From NCBI GenBank assembly GCA_014647935.1, contig BMQD01000019.1, forward strand, positions 1 to 64,000: a stretch of DNA of 64,000 nucleotides, in the 5' to 3' direction. Both the position numbers and the translations under genes were made by a program. Shown one piece after another: positions 52,333 to 60,693 of the stretch (its first letter is position 1; each line of letters begins with the position of its first letter). The DNA comes from Planomonospora parontospora (GTDB lineage: Bacteria > Actinomycetota > Actinomycetes > Streptosporangiales > Streptosporangiaceae). The notes below the pieces were generated by a model. That model had not been told where the DNA came from. It saw only the letters and a list, made by a program, of their open reading frames with translations, and did not search any database.

Positions 52333-52661
52333 ACCGGTTTTTGACTCCGGCGTGAACCGTGCGGCTCCCCCGCGCTCCCCGGAAACCGCTTCTGCACGGC
52401 CGGGGCCGCCCGCCCGAACCGGCCGCCGGTCCTCCACGGTGCACCGCCCGCCGCGGCAGGATCCGCCACCGGACGGTCGGGCCTCCGGCACCGGCGCGCC
52501 CGCCTCCTCGACCCGCGGAAGAGGCACAGGCGGGCACCGGACGTCGGGCGGGTGTTCCGCCGGGACCGTCCGGAGACGGATGATGCCGTCATGGACCGGC
52601 GGGAGCAGGGCGGGGCCCCGGTACGGCCCCCGCCGCCGACCGCCCGTGAGAGGAGAAGCCA
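52333..52661. other. 329-bp divergent intergenic region
   Basis: This lies between the small membrane gene and the SHMT-like gene. It shows no domain-like ORF and no clear dyad to me. It presumably contains both promoters. Confidence 0.5.
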
Positions 52662-53975
52662 GTGGAAGACGGCGCGGACGAGCGCAGCCGGATCGCCCCC
52701 TGGGCCCCGCCCCGCGCGCGGCGGCGGCTGGCCGGGCTGGAGTCCGCCCTGGGAGGGCTGGACGCCGACGGGGTCGCGAAGGCCGCCGGGGAGGCGCTGG
52801 CCGGGCACCTGCGCCGGCTCGGCGAGGATGGGATCGTCCTGTACGCGGGCACGAACACGATGAGCGCGCGGGCCCGCGCGGTCTGCGAGCCCGCCCTGGC
52901 GAGCCGGCCGTCGATGGGCTGGCCGGGCGAGAAGTTCCAGACCGGGCTGGAGGAGCTGGACGTGCTGGAAGTGCTCGCCCCGCTCCAGGTCGCCGCAGTG
53001 ATGGGCGGGGGATTCGCCGAGGTCCGGCTGCAGAGCGCCACCCTGGCCAACCTCGCCTGCTACACCGCCCTGGCCCGGCCGGGCGACACGGTCGCGGTGC
53101 TGCCGGAGGCCGCGGGCGGCCACGCCAGCCACCACGCGCAGGGCGCGGCCGGGGTCCGGGGGCTGCAGGTGGTGGATCTTCCCTACGACGCCGCCGGATT
53201 CGACGTCGACCACGCGGCGCTGCCGGGCTTCCTGCGCGCGCACCGGCCCGCGCTGGTGGTGGTCGGGGCGAGCCTGATGCTGTTCCCGCACGACGTCGCC
53301 CGGATCCGCGCGGCCTGCGACGAGGTGGGCGCGCCGCTGGTCTACGACGCCTCGCACGTGGCCGGGCTGATCGCCGGGAAACGGTTCCAGCGGCCGCTGG
53401 ACGAGGGTGCGCACGTGGTGACGATGTCCACCTACAAGTCCTTCGGCGGCCCGCCCGGCGCGGCCGTGGTCACCCGGGACGAGGAGATCGCCCGCCGGGT
53501 CTCGGAGGCCGCCTACCCGGGGCTGACCGCCAACTACGACGCCTCCCGGCTCGCCCCGCTGGCCGTCACCGCCGCCGAGCTCGCCGAGGACGGCCCCGCC
53601 TACGCCGACCGGTGCCTGGCCAACGCCGCCGCCCTGGCCGCGGCGCTGGCGGGCGAGGGCTTCGCCGTCGTGGCGGCCGAGCGGGGCTGGACCGCCTCCC
53701 ACCACGTCGCGGTGGACGCCGCCGCGTTCGGCGGCGGGGACGAGGCGGCCCGGCGGCTGGCGGCCGGAGGCGTCTTCCTCAGCGGCATCGGCCTGCCCGG
53801 CCAGGCCCCCGGCGAGCCCATGCGCGGCCTGCGCATCGGCACCCAGGAGGTGACCCGCCGCGGCCTCGGTCCCGACGCCATGCGCGGGATCGCGGTCCTG
53901 GCGCGCCGGCTGCTGATCGACGCCGAGGACCCGGCGAGGGTCCTGCCCGACGCCGTCGCCCTGCGCCGTCCCTGA
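52662..53975 (+). CDS. Serine hydroxymethyltransferase-like PLP enzyme
   Basis: This 437-aa fold-type I PLP enzyme is related to GlyA. It shows GIVLYAGTNTMSARARAVCEPALASRPSMGWPGEKFQTG (substrate-entry block, unlike classic SHMT), PLVYDASHVAGLIAGKRFQRPL (PLP Asp and His) and the Schiff-base Lys259 in STYKSFGGPPGAAV; GlyA has TTHKTLRGPRGG there. Differences at the Lys and folate regions suggest another aldol donor, such as an alpha-methylserine or threonine-aldolase-like reaction. GGAGA precedes GTG 52662. Confidence 0.83.
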   Translation: MEDGADERSRIAPWAPPRARRRLAGLESALGGLDADGVAKAAGEALAGHLRRLGEDGIVLYAGTNTMSARARAVCEPALASRPSMGWPGEKFQTGLEELDVLEVLAPLQVAAVMGGGFAEVRLQSATLANLACYTALARPGDTVAVLPEAAGGHASHHAQGAAGVRGLQVVDLPYDAAGFDVDHAALPGFLRAHRPALVVVGASLMLFPHDVARIRAACDEVGAPLVYDASHVAGLIAGKRFQRPLDEGAHVVTMSTYKSFGGPPGAAVVTRDEEIARRVSEAAYPGLTANYDASRLAPLAVTAAELAEDGPAYADRCLANAAALAAALAGEGFAVVAAERGWTASHHVAVDAAAFGGGDEAARRLAAGGVFLSGIGLPGQAPGEPMRGLRIGTQEVTRRGLGPDAMRGIAVLARRLLIDAEDPARVLPDAVALRRP

Positions 53976-53978
53976 CGT

Positions 53979-54026
53979 CCCGGGCCCCGGCCGCCCCCTG
54001 TCCCGTCCGGCCCGCCGGGGCCCGGG
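53979..54026 (+). terminator. Hairpin terminator of the SHMT-like gene
   Basis: Perfect 13-bp arms (53979-53991 and 54014-54026, CCCGGGCCCCGGC and its complement) begin 3 bp after the stop. Confidence 0.7.
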
Positions 54027-54148
54027 GCGGTCAGTCCGTACGGTCCTCCCATCGGCCGGCCCCGCCGCCTCCCGGGCGTTCAGTCCGTACGGTCCTCCCG
54101 CCGGCCGGCCCCGCCGCCTCCCGGGCGGTCGCTCCGTACGGTCTCCCC
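54025..54148. repeat. 49-bp tandem repeat (2.5 copies), each with a CCGTACGG palindrome
   Basis: Units begin at 54025, 54074 and 54123. Each opens GGGCG(G/T)TC, contains CCGTACGG in a conserved AGTCCGTACGGTCCTCCC-like core, and ends CCGCCGCCTCCC. They fill the space just upstream of the TetR gene at 54170, so the three equally spaced palindromes may be operators. Confidence 0.8.
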
Positions 54149-54169
54149 GAGCATGTCCAGGAGCGCCCC

Positions 54170-54811
54170 GTGGAGCCGTGCCGCGGCCTCCCGAAGGACG
54201 CCCAGCGCAACCGCGACCTGCTCGTCGCCGCGGCCCGGCGGCTCTTCGCCGAGAAGGGCCTCGACGTCCCGCTGGAAGAGGTCGCGCGCAGCGCCGGGGT
54301 GAGCATCGGCACGCTCTACAACCGCTTCCCGGACCGGGCCGAGCTGGTCGGCGCCGTGTTCGCCGACCGGGTGGAGGCCACCAGGCTGCTCGCCGAGGAG
54401 GCGCTGGCCCGTCCCCGCGCCTGGGACGGGCTCGTCCACTTCCTGGAGGGCGTCTGCGCGCTGCAGGCGGCCGACCGCGGCTACAACGACCTGGCCGCGG
54501 GCCGCGGGCCCCGCTCCCCCGCGACCGAGCGGGCCCTGGCCGACGGCTACGCCCTCATGCGGCGGATCGTCGAGCGGGCCCGGGAGAGCGGCGACCTCCG
54601 CCCCGACCTGGTCCTGGAGGACATGGTCTTCGTGGTCTGGGGGCACGCCCGCACCGTCGAGGCCACCGCCGGCATCGCCCCGGAGCTCTGGCGGCGGCAC
54701 CTGGCGCTGCTCCTCGACGCCTTCCGAGCCCCTGCCGCGCACCCCCTCCCCGTGCCCCCGCTCACCCCGGAGCAGGCCCGGGCCGCGCTCTCCTCGCGGT
54801 GCACGCCGTGA
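54170..54811 (+). CDS. TetR/AcrR family transcriptional regulator
   Basis: This 213-aa protein from GTG 54170 (AGGAG 7 nt upstream) has the HTH VPLEEVARSAGVSIGTLYNRFPDRAELVGAVF (about 34-65) and a helical ligand domain (RGYNDLAAGRG ... VEATAGIAPELWRRHLALLLDAF) of the SbtR/AcrR-like type. It is convergent with the SDR/DUF2867 gene, which may be its target. Confidence 0.9.
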   Translation: MEPCRGLPKDAQRNRDLLVAAARRLFAEKGLDVPLEEVARSAGVSIGTLYNRFPDRAELVGAVFADRVEATRLLAEEALARPRAWDGLVHFLEGVCALQAADRGYNDLAAGRGPRSPATERALADGYALMRRIVERARESGDLRPDLVLEDMVFVVWGHARTVEATAGIAPELWRRHLALLLDAFRAPAAHPLPVPPLTPEQARAALSSRCTP

Positions 54812-54854
54812 CGAGGGTGAACGGCTCCGAACCCATCGACTTTACATTGTAGAT

Positions 54855-56396
54855 TTACTTTTTGGAGAGGGCCCGTCGGCGGGCACCGCGCTCCGCCGCC
54901 CCGGCCACGTTGCGCGGCATCCGGCCGAAGATCAGGCTGTGGAAGGGCGAGACCGCCCACCAGTAGAGGTGGCCCGCCAGACCGTGGGGGTGGAAGAGCG
55001 CGCGCTGGCCGTACACCGTCCGGCCGCCGGACCGGTGCACGCTCAGCTCCAGCCAGGCGAGGCCGGGAAGGCGCATCTCCGCGCGGAGCCGGAGCAGCCA
55101 TCCCGGCTCGACCTCCTCCACCCGCCAGAAGTCGACCGCGTCGCCGACGCGGAGCCGCCGGGGGTCGCGGCGCCCCCGGCGCAGCCCCACCCCGCCCGCC
55201 AGGCGGTCCATCAGCCCGCGCAGCCGCCACGCGGCGGGCAGGGAGTACCAGCCGTTCTCGCCGCCGATGGACTCGATCACCTCCCACAGCGCCTGCGGCG
55301 GGGCGTCGACGCGGCGGGCCCGCCGGTCGGTGTAGAGGGTGCCGCCCGCCCAGTCGGGGTCGGTGGGCAGCGGATCGCTCGGCGCGCCGGGCGTCGAGGC
55401 GGACGACCAGCGGGTGGCGACCTCCGCCTCCCGGATCCGCCGCAGCGCCAGGGCGACCGCCTCCCTGAAGGGAACCAGGCCCTGGGGCGGGTCGGGCAGG
55501 TAGGCGGCGATGTCGTGCTCCCGGCAGACGGCCTCGTTGCGCAGCGACTCCACCAGCGGGCGGGCGAGGACCGCGGGCACCGGGGTGACCAGCCCGACCC
55601 AGTGGCTCGACAGAGCCGGGCTGAGCAGCGGAACCGGGATGATCACCCGCCGGGGCAGCCCCGCGACCTCGGCGTACCCGCGCATCATGCCGGCGTAGCT
55701 CAGCACGTCCGGCCCGCCGACGTCGAAGGAGCGGTTCACCTCCTCCGCCACGCCCGCCCAGCCCACCAGGTAGCGCAGGACGTCGCGGATGGCGACGGGC
55801 TGGGTCCTGGTCCGGACCCAGCGGGGCGTCGTCATCACCGGGAGGCGCTCGGTGAGGTGGCGCAGCATCTCGAACGAGGCCGATCCCGACCCGATGATCA
55901 CAGCCGCCCTCAGCACCACGGCGGGCACTCCCGATCGGAGGAAGATCTCCCCCACCTCGGCGCGGGAGCTCATGTGCGGCGAGAGGTCCTCGTCCGGCGC
56001 GAGGCCTCCGAGGTAGACGATGCGCCGGACACCCGCCCGCTCCGCGCAGGCCGCGAACGTCTCGGCGGCCCGGCGGTCCGCGGCGGCGAAGTCCCTCCCC
56101 GCGCCCATCGTGTGGATGAGGTAGTAGGCGACGTCGACGCCGTCGAGCGCCGCCCGGGTCGCCTCGGCGTCCGCCGCGTCGGCCCGGGCGGTCTCCACCC
56201 GCTCCGCCCACGGCTGGTCCCGCAGGCGGCCGGGCTCGCGCGCCATGCACCGCACGTCATGGCCCGCCGCCAACAGTTCGGGCACGAGCCGCCCGCCGAT
56301 GTATCCCGTGGCTCCCGTGACGAGGCATCTCACGTGGACATTCTTCGTCAGGCGGACAACGGAGGTTGCCTTCCTGGCCGTTTCATGACGTTTCAA
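54855..56396 (-). CDS. NAD(P)-binding SDR/DUF2867 protein
   Basis: This 513-aa protein has an N-terminal atypical SDR domain (VRCLVTGATGYIGGRLVPELLAAGHDVRCM; Asp-rich ARADAADAEATRAAL; AYYLIHTMG) to about residue 320. A DUF2867 domain follows (about 345-500, VDAPPQALWEVIESIGGENGWYSLPAAWRLRGLMDRL ... AVSPFHSLIFGRMPRNV). The fusion is common in actinobacteria and of unknown substrate, probably an oxidoreductase or lipid-binding hybrid. ATG 56396 lacks a clear ribosome-binding site, and GTG 56333 (VRCLVTGATG) is a good alternative start. Confidence 0.85.
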   Translation of the reverse strand: MKRHETARKATSVVRLTKNVHVRCLVTGATGYIGGRLVPELLAAGHDVRCMAREPGRLRDQPWAERVETARADAADAEATRAALDGVDVAYYLIHTMGAGRDFAAADRRAAETFAACAERAGVRRIVYLGGLAPDEDLSPHMSSRAEVGEIFLRSGVPAVVLRAAVIIGSGSASFEMLRHLTERLPVMTTPRWVRTRTQPVAIRDVLRYLVGWAGVAEEVNRSFDVGGPDVLSYAGMMRGYAEVAGLPRRVIIPVPLLSPALSSHWVGLVTPVPAVLARPLVESLRNEAVCREHDIAAYLPDPPQGLVPFREAVALALRRIREAEVATRWSSASTPGAPSDPLPTDPDWAGGTLYTDRRARRVDAPPQALWEVIESIGGENGWYSLPAAWRLRGLMDRLAGGVGLRRGRRDPRRLRVGDAVDFWRVEEVEPGWLLRLRAEMRLPGLAWLELSVHRSGGRTVYGQRALFHPHGLAGHLYWWAVSPFHSLIFGRMPRNVAGAAERGARRRALSKK

Positions 56397-56466
56397 TGGT
56401 TTCCGTGCGTCGCGAGCGCCGATCCCGCCCTCGGGCCGATACGGCCCGGCCAGGGCGGTGCGAGGG

Positions 56467-57006
56467 TCACTCCCCGGTGAGCCCGTCCACCGACTCCCGG
56501 AGGAGGTCGGCGTGACCGTTGTGCCGTGCGTACTCCTCGATCATGTGGACCAGGATCCAGCGCAGGCTGGGCGCCCGGCCGTCGGGCCAGGTGCGCCGGG
56601 CCCGCTGCTCCAGGCCTCCGGCCGCCAGCGCGTCCTCGGTCAGGGAGCGGGACCGGGCCACCGCGTCCCGCCAGAGCGCGCGGAGCTCCTCCGGCGGGTC
56701 CCCGGCGGCCGAGCGCCAGTCCCAGTCGGGGTCGGCCTCCCAGTCCACCGTGTCCCACGGGGACCGCCGTTCCTGCCCGTGCAGCCAGCGGGAGAACCAG
56801 TCGTCCTCGACGTAGGCCAGGTGCTTGAGCAGGCCGCCCAGGGTCATCGGCGACGCGCCGACGGTCGCCCTCAGGCCGGAGGCGTCCAGTCCCGCGCACT
56901 TCCACTCCAGGGTCGCGCGCTGGAAGTCCAGGAAGCCCAGGAGGGTGCCGGCCTCGTCGGCCTCCAGAGGAGGCTCGGGACGGCCCTGATCGTCCAGCTG
57001 GGTCAT
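56467..57006 (-). CDS. DinB family protein (mycothiol transferase-like, DUF664)
   Basis: This 179-aa four-helix DinB protein from ATG 57006 has metal-ligand positions His in LLKHLAYVEDDWFSRWL and the HMIEEYARHNGHADLLRE pair. The segment LDFQRATLEWKCAGLDASGLRATVGASPMTLGGLLKHL is typical of actinobacterial DUF664 mycothiol-dependent enzymes. It probably transfers mycothiol in detoxification. It sits beside the TnpB element. Confidence 0.9.
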   Translation of the reverse strand: MTQLDDQGRPEPPLEADEAGTLLGFLDFQRATLEWKCAGLDASGLRATVGASPMTLGGLLKHLAYVEDDWFSRWLHGQERRSPWDTVDWEADPDWDWRSAAGDPPEELRALWRDAVARSRSLTEDALAAGGLEQRARRTWPDGRAPSLRWILVHMIEEYARHNGHADLLRESVDGLTGE

Positions 57007-57086
57007 GCGCGGGAGTCTAGACATCGGCCGCCCGCCGGACCAGGGGAGAGAACGGCCCGCAGGGATATTCCTGGATCGTGACTCCT

Positions 57087-57106
57087 CCGCTCCCTGAAGG
57101 GAGCGG
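57087..57106 (-). ncRNA. Terminal hairpin of the element, probable omegaRNA scaffold end
   Basis: In TnpB elements the guide RNA (omegaRNA) spans the gene's 3' end and the right end, with the guide taken from the flanking DNA. This stem (8 bp, TTCA loop on the minus strand) starts 8 bp after the tnpB stop. The guide would then read from about 57077 downwards (gatccaggaatatccc). The full RNA is not delimited. Confidence 0.45.
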
Positions 57107-57113
57107 CTTCTCG

Positions 57114-58298
57114 CTAAGCCGCTTGCGCAGCCTCACGAAGGGCAAGCCCTGCCCTGAGGATGTTGACCGCCGCGTTCACGTCGGCATGCGCGGCATGCCC
57201 GCACGCCGTACAAGCGAACGCGGCCTGGGTGACGCGGTTCTCCTTCGCCACGTGCCCGCATTCGGCGCACGTGCGGGAGGTGTTGCGGGGCTCGACCGCG
57301 ATCAGCTCTCGACCGGCGCTTTCAGCCTTGTACGCGAGGACCGTCAGGAACACCCCCCAACCCGCATCCAGGATCGAACGGTTGAGTCCGGACTTGGCGG
57401 CGACGTTGCGGCCGGGGGCCTCGATCGTGCCGGACGCCGAGCGGGTCATGTTCGCGATCCGCAGATCCTCGTGCACGATCATGTCGTAGTCGCGGACCAG
57501 GGCGAGCGCGGTCTTGTGCGCGTGGTCGAGGCGCTGCCGCCGCACCGTGGCGTGCAGCGCGGCGACCCGGGCCACCGCCTTGCGCCGCCGCGTGGAGCCC
57601 CGCTTGGTGCGGGCGAGGTCGCGCTGCGCCGTCGCGAGACGATCGGCGGTCGCGGCAAGGTGACGCGGGTTGGCCACGTGTGTGCCGTCGCTGGTGGTGA
57701 CAAGCGAGGCGACGCCCAGGTCGATCCCGGCCACCGCGCCCGTGGCGGGCAGCGGCTCGGCGGGCACCTCGTCGCACGACAGGATCACGTACCAGCGGGA
57801 GCCCTCCCGCTTCACGCTGATCGTCTTCACCCGGCCCTTCACGGGCCGGTGCCGGTGCACCCGGACGTGGCCGACGCCCTGGAGACGCACGAACGTGGCG
57901 GTCGGGTGGCCGGGCTGGGAGTCCCACCGGCAGCCGTCGCCGTCCTTGGGCCACTCCACCGTGTCGAACCGGCCGCGCCCCTTGAAACGCGGGAAGCCCG
58001 GCGTGCGCCCGGCCTTGACCCGGTCGAAGAACGCGCGAAACGCCTTGTCGAGGCGGCGCAGGGTGGCCTGCTGGGAGGAGAAGCTCCAGCGGCCCTGCCC
58101 GTCGGGGTCGTCGCCGCGGATGTGCTTCAGCTCGGCCGACTGGTCGCCGTAGCGGATGCTCACGCCCGCTTTGGCGTAGGCGGTGCGGCGGTGCTCCAGG
58201 GCGGCGTTGTAGAGCTGCCGGTGCTCCTCCAGGCACGAGGCGAGCGCCGCCGCCTGTCGAGTGGTGGGGCGCAGCAGGAACTTCAGCGACCTGCGCAC
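57114..58298 (-). CDS. tnpB: RNA-guided endonuclease TnpB
   Basis: This 394-aa TnpB starts at GTG 58298, where GGGAG gives a proper 6-nt spacing; GTG 58304 is 2 codons longer. An N-terminal helical/beta domain (RRSLKFLLRPTTRQAAAL; TPGFPRFKGRGRFDTVEW) is followed by the RuvC core: Asp in AGIDLGVASLVTTSDG, Glu in VHEDLRIANM and Asp in HADVNAAVNIL. A zinc ribbon has CAEC-GH and CTAC-GH. All catalytic residues are intact, so it is likely an active programmable DNA nuclease. The element may be immobile without TnpA. Confidence 0.93.
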   Translation of the reverse strand: MRRSLKFLLRPTTRQAAALASCLEEHRQLYNAALEHRRTAYAKAGVSIRYGDQSAELKHIRGDDPDGQGRWSFSSQQATLRRLDKAFRAFFDRVKAGRTPGFPRFKGRGRFDTVEWPKDGDGCRWDSQPGHPTATFVRLQGVGHVRVHRHRPVKGRVKTISVKREGSRWYVILSCDEVPAEPLPATGAVAGIDLGVASLVTTSDGTHVANPRHLAATADRLATAQRDLARTKRGSTRRRKAVARVAALHATVRRQRLDHAHKTALALVRDYDMIVHEDLRIANMTRSASGTIEAPGRNVAAKSGLNRSILDAGWGVFLTVLAYKAESAGRELIAVEPRNTSRTCAECGHVAKENRVTQAAFACTACGHAAHADVNAAVNILRAGLALREAAQAA

Positions 58299-58575
58299 CC
58301 CCACCTCCCATCACGTTCGGTAACGATAACACCACGATACGGGCTGGCACCGGTAAAATCGGGAAGGACATTCATGATGCGCGGACCTGACAGGTCAGGG
58401 CACGCTCGGGCCTTGGCGGCCCTCCCGCTTCTGATTCCCCCGTCGCCTGAAGGCGACGGTCCCCTCGGAAGGATCTGATGGAGTCCGGTCCTTCCGTGGC
58501 CGTTCCCCTCGGCCAGCGGGCGGAAGCGCCACGGGCCGATCAGACGGCACACGCGGACGGAGCGGGAGAACGGCT

Positions 58576-59244
58576 GTGGAACTGATCGCCAAGGGCAGGA
58601 GCGCCGACGTCTACGCCCTCGACGGGGATCGGGTGCTGCGCCGCTACCGCCGGGGCGGGCCGACCCGCAAGGAGGCCCGGCTGATGGCCTATCTCGCGGC
58701 CCGGGGATATCCCGTTCCGCGGGCGCACGAGGTCACCGACACGGACCTGACGCTCCAGCGGCTGCACGGGCCGACCCTGCTCGAGGCCCTGCGACTGCGG
58801 CCCTGGCGGGCGGCGGCGTACGGCCGGCTGCTCGGCGGGCTGCAGAACGAGTTGCACGCCATCGCCGCACCTGACTGGCTGCCCCGCCGGTTCGCCGGCG
58901 CGTCGAACCACCGGGTCCTGCACCTCGACCTCCACCCGGACAACGTCATCCTCACCGAGCGCGAGCCGAGTGTCATCGACTGGTGCGACGCCGCCGCCGG
59001 CGACCCGGCGGCGGACGTGGCCCAGACCCTGGTGATCCTGGGTACCGGCGACGCGCCGGGTCCCGCCGCCCGCCTCGTCAGGGGCGTCTTCCTGCGGGGG
59101 TTCCGGAGCGTGTGCCGTACCGACCCGGGGCCGCGCACCGCCGCGGTCGTCGCGGCGCGCCTGGCGGACCCGAACCTCACGGCGACCGAAGTGGTGCGGC
59201 TGCGCCGCCTGCGGCCGCCGGGCGCCGATCCGGATCCCGGGTGA
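58576..59244 (+). CDS. APH/kinase-like phosphotransferase
   Basis: This 222-aa protein from GTG 58576 (GGGAGAA upstream) begins LIAKGRSADVYALDGDRVLRRYRRG, a glycine loop with a lysine-poor ATP site. It continues with the catalytic loop HLDLHPDNVIL and metal Asp in SVIDWCDAAAGDPAADVAQTL. It is shorter than typical APH enzymes. It has the kinase-like fold and may phosphorylate a small molecule. It stands alone downstream of the TnpB element. Confidence 0.82.
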   Translation: MELIAKGRSADVYALDGDRVLRRYRRGGPTRKEARLMAYLAARGYPVPRAHEVTDTDLTLQRLHGPTLLEALRLRPWRAAAYGRLLGGLQNELHAIAAPDWLPRRFAGASNHRVLHLDLHPDNVILTEREPSVIDWCDAAAGDPAADVAQTLVILGTGDAPGPAARLVRGVFLRGFRSVCRTDPGPRTAAVVAARLADPNLTATEVVRLRRLRPPGADPDPG

Positions 59245-59274
59245 ACCGTCCGTCTCCGCCGGACCGGAAGGACG

Positions 59275-60180
59275 TTACAGCTCCTCGCGGATGCGGGTGA
59301 GGATCGCCGCGGTCTCCGACGCGGGCTCGGCCGCGATGCACAGGCGCTCCATCACCTCCAGGTAGCGCTCGACCTCGTCGCGCTTCTCCAGGTAGACGGC
59401 GCTGGTCAGCTGCTCCATGTAGACGATGTCGGGCAGGTCGGGCTGGGCGAAGCGCAGGATGCTGAACGGCCCGCCCGCCGCGGCGTGGCCGCCGATGCTG
59501 AACGGCGCGATCTGGACCGTCACGTTGGGCAGCTCGATCGCGTCGAGGATGTGGTCGATCTGGCCGCGCATGACCTCGGGCCCGCCGAGCGGGCGGCGCA
59601 GCACCGCCTCGTCGAGCACCGCCCACAGGTGGGGCGGCTCGGAGGCGCGCAGGAGCCGCTGGCGCGCCGTGCGCAGCCCCACCCTCCTGCGGAGCTCGGC
59701 CTCGGAGGCGTCCGCGTGGCCCAGCCTGATCACGGCCCGCGCGTAGTCCTCGCTCTGCAGCAGGCCCGGGACGAACTGGACCTCGTAGTTGCGGATGACG
59801 GAGGCGGACTCCTCCAGGCCGACGTAGGTCTCGAACCAGCTCGGCAGGACGTCGCCGTAGTTGTGCCACCAGCCGGGCTGGTTGGCCTGCTCGACGAGGC
59901 CCAGCAGCGCCCCGCGCTCGCCCTCGTCCAGCACGCCGTACAGCGTCAGCAGGTCGGCCACGTCCCGGATCCGGAAGCCGACCCGGCCGAGCTCCATCCG
60001 GCTGATCTTCGAGTGGGAGGCGCGGATCGTCCGGCCCGCCTGCTCCAGGGTGATGTGCCGCGCCTCGCGGAGCCTGCGCAGCTGGGCGCCGAGCACGATC
60101 CGCAGCACCGTCGAGCTCCCCCGCGGCCCGGCCATGGGGATCGGATCGGCGGGCTCGTCGTGGGCGTGGGATCTGGTCAT
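59275..60180 (-). CDS. XRE regulator with DUF5753 domain
   Basis: This 301-aa protein from ATG 60180 (AAGGA upstream) has an N-terminal HTH (LGAQLRRLREARHITLEQAGRTIRASHSKISRMELGRVGFRIRDVADLL). The DUF5753 domain follows (about 100-290: GWWHNYGDVLPSWFETYVGLEESASVIRNYEVQFVPGLLQSEDYARAVI). These regulators pair with DUF397 proteins and HATPases in WhiJ/AbaA-type developmental or antibiotic switches. Here the DUF397 gene lies upstream on the same strand. Confidence 0.92.
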   Translation of the reverse strand: MTRSHAHDEPADPIPMAGPRGSSTVLRIVLGAQLRRLREARHITLEQAGRTIRASHSKISRMELGRVGFRIRDVADLLTLYGVLDEGERGALLGLVEQANQPGWWHNYGDVLPSWFETYVGLEESASVIRNYEVQFVPGLLQSEDYARAVIRLGHADASEAELRRRVGLRTARQRLLRASEPPHLWAVLDEAVLRRPLGGPEVMRGQIDHILDAIELPNVTVQIAPFSIGGHAAAGGPFSILRFAQPDLPDIVYMEQLTSAVYLEKRDEVERYLEVMERLCIAAEPASETAAILTRIREEL

Positions 60181-60296
60181 CGGCGGTCCTTCGTGCACGG
60201 AGTGCGAGTCTGCGCCCACCCCTCGTGGTCGTCGCGGCCTTCACGGTACTCCGGCGGGCCGCCCCGGACCAGATGGAACTTTATTCTTCAACCGCC

Positions 60297-60533
60297 TCAG
60301 TCGATGAGGTCGTCGAACTCGCCGTCCTTCACACCCCGGACGAAGGCGTCGACCTCCGCGCGCGTGTAGATCAGCGCCGGCCCCTCGGGGTCGCGCGAGT
60401 TCCGTACGGCCACCGCGCCGCCGGGCAGCCCGGCCACCTCCACGCAGTTCCCGCTGGGGTTGCTGAAGCGGCTCTTGCGCCACCGCGCCTCGCCCAGGAG
60501 GGCCGCGGCCATGCCGTTACGCAGCTGATCCAT
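60297..60533 (-). CDS. DUF397 domain protein
   Basis: This 78-aa protein has the DUF397 core WRKSRFSNPSGNCVEVAGLPGGAVAVRNSRDPEGPALIYTRAEVDAFVRGVKDGEFDDLI. It is a small partner or antagonist of the adjacent XRE-DUF5753 regulator, as in the WhiJ system. The order DUF397 then XRE is reversed relative to many such loci. Its promoter lies in the 160-bp gap with an 18-bp palindrome. Confidence 0.9.
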   Translation of the reverse strand: MDQLRNGMAAALLGEARWRKSRFSNPSGNCVEVAGLPGGAVAVRNSRDPEGPALIYTRAEVDAFVRGVKDGEFDDLID

Positions 60534-60589
60534 CCTCGCCTCTCACCGAATCAGGCAGGGGAACACTGGAAGCAGCATAGACCCGTGTG

Positions 60590-60607
60590 CAGATGCACGT
60601 GCATCTG
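60590..60607. promoter_or_regulatory. 18-bp perfect palindrome in the divergent regulatory gap
   Basis: CAGATGCACGTGCATCTG, centred on CACGTG, lies 57 bp before the DUF397 start and 87 bp before the HATPase start. It is placed to control both directions. The XRE-DUF5753 protein is the natural candidate to bind it. Confidence 0.6.
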
Positions 60608-60693
60608 TACTTGCGTTTGCACATCACCCCCAGGCAAGATGACTGGGCTAGACCCCTCGTTACGCGATCGCCGCCTCTCCCCCAAGGTCGCCG

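Larger units (their letters stand above)
57078..58480 (-). mobile_element. IS200/IS605-type element carrying only tnpB
   Basis: Both ends bear 8-bp-stem hairpins with a TGAA loop: CCGCTCCC/GGGAGCGG at 57087-57106 (right end) and CCGTCGCC/GGCGACGG at 58440-58459 (left end). This matches the subterminal palindromes of IS200/IS605 elements. There is no TnpA gene, so it depends on a helper or is relic-like. Past the right-end hairpin the minus strand reads GAGGAGTCAC, resembling known right ends, so the element likely finishes at about 57078. The left boundary is not exact. Confidence 0.75.

Noticed and set aside
54855-54860. A+T-rich TACATTGTA stretch near 54842 as an operator
   Set aside because: It lies between two convergent stops, where an operator has little meaning. 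The palindrome is only 9 bp.
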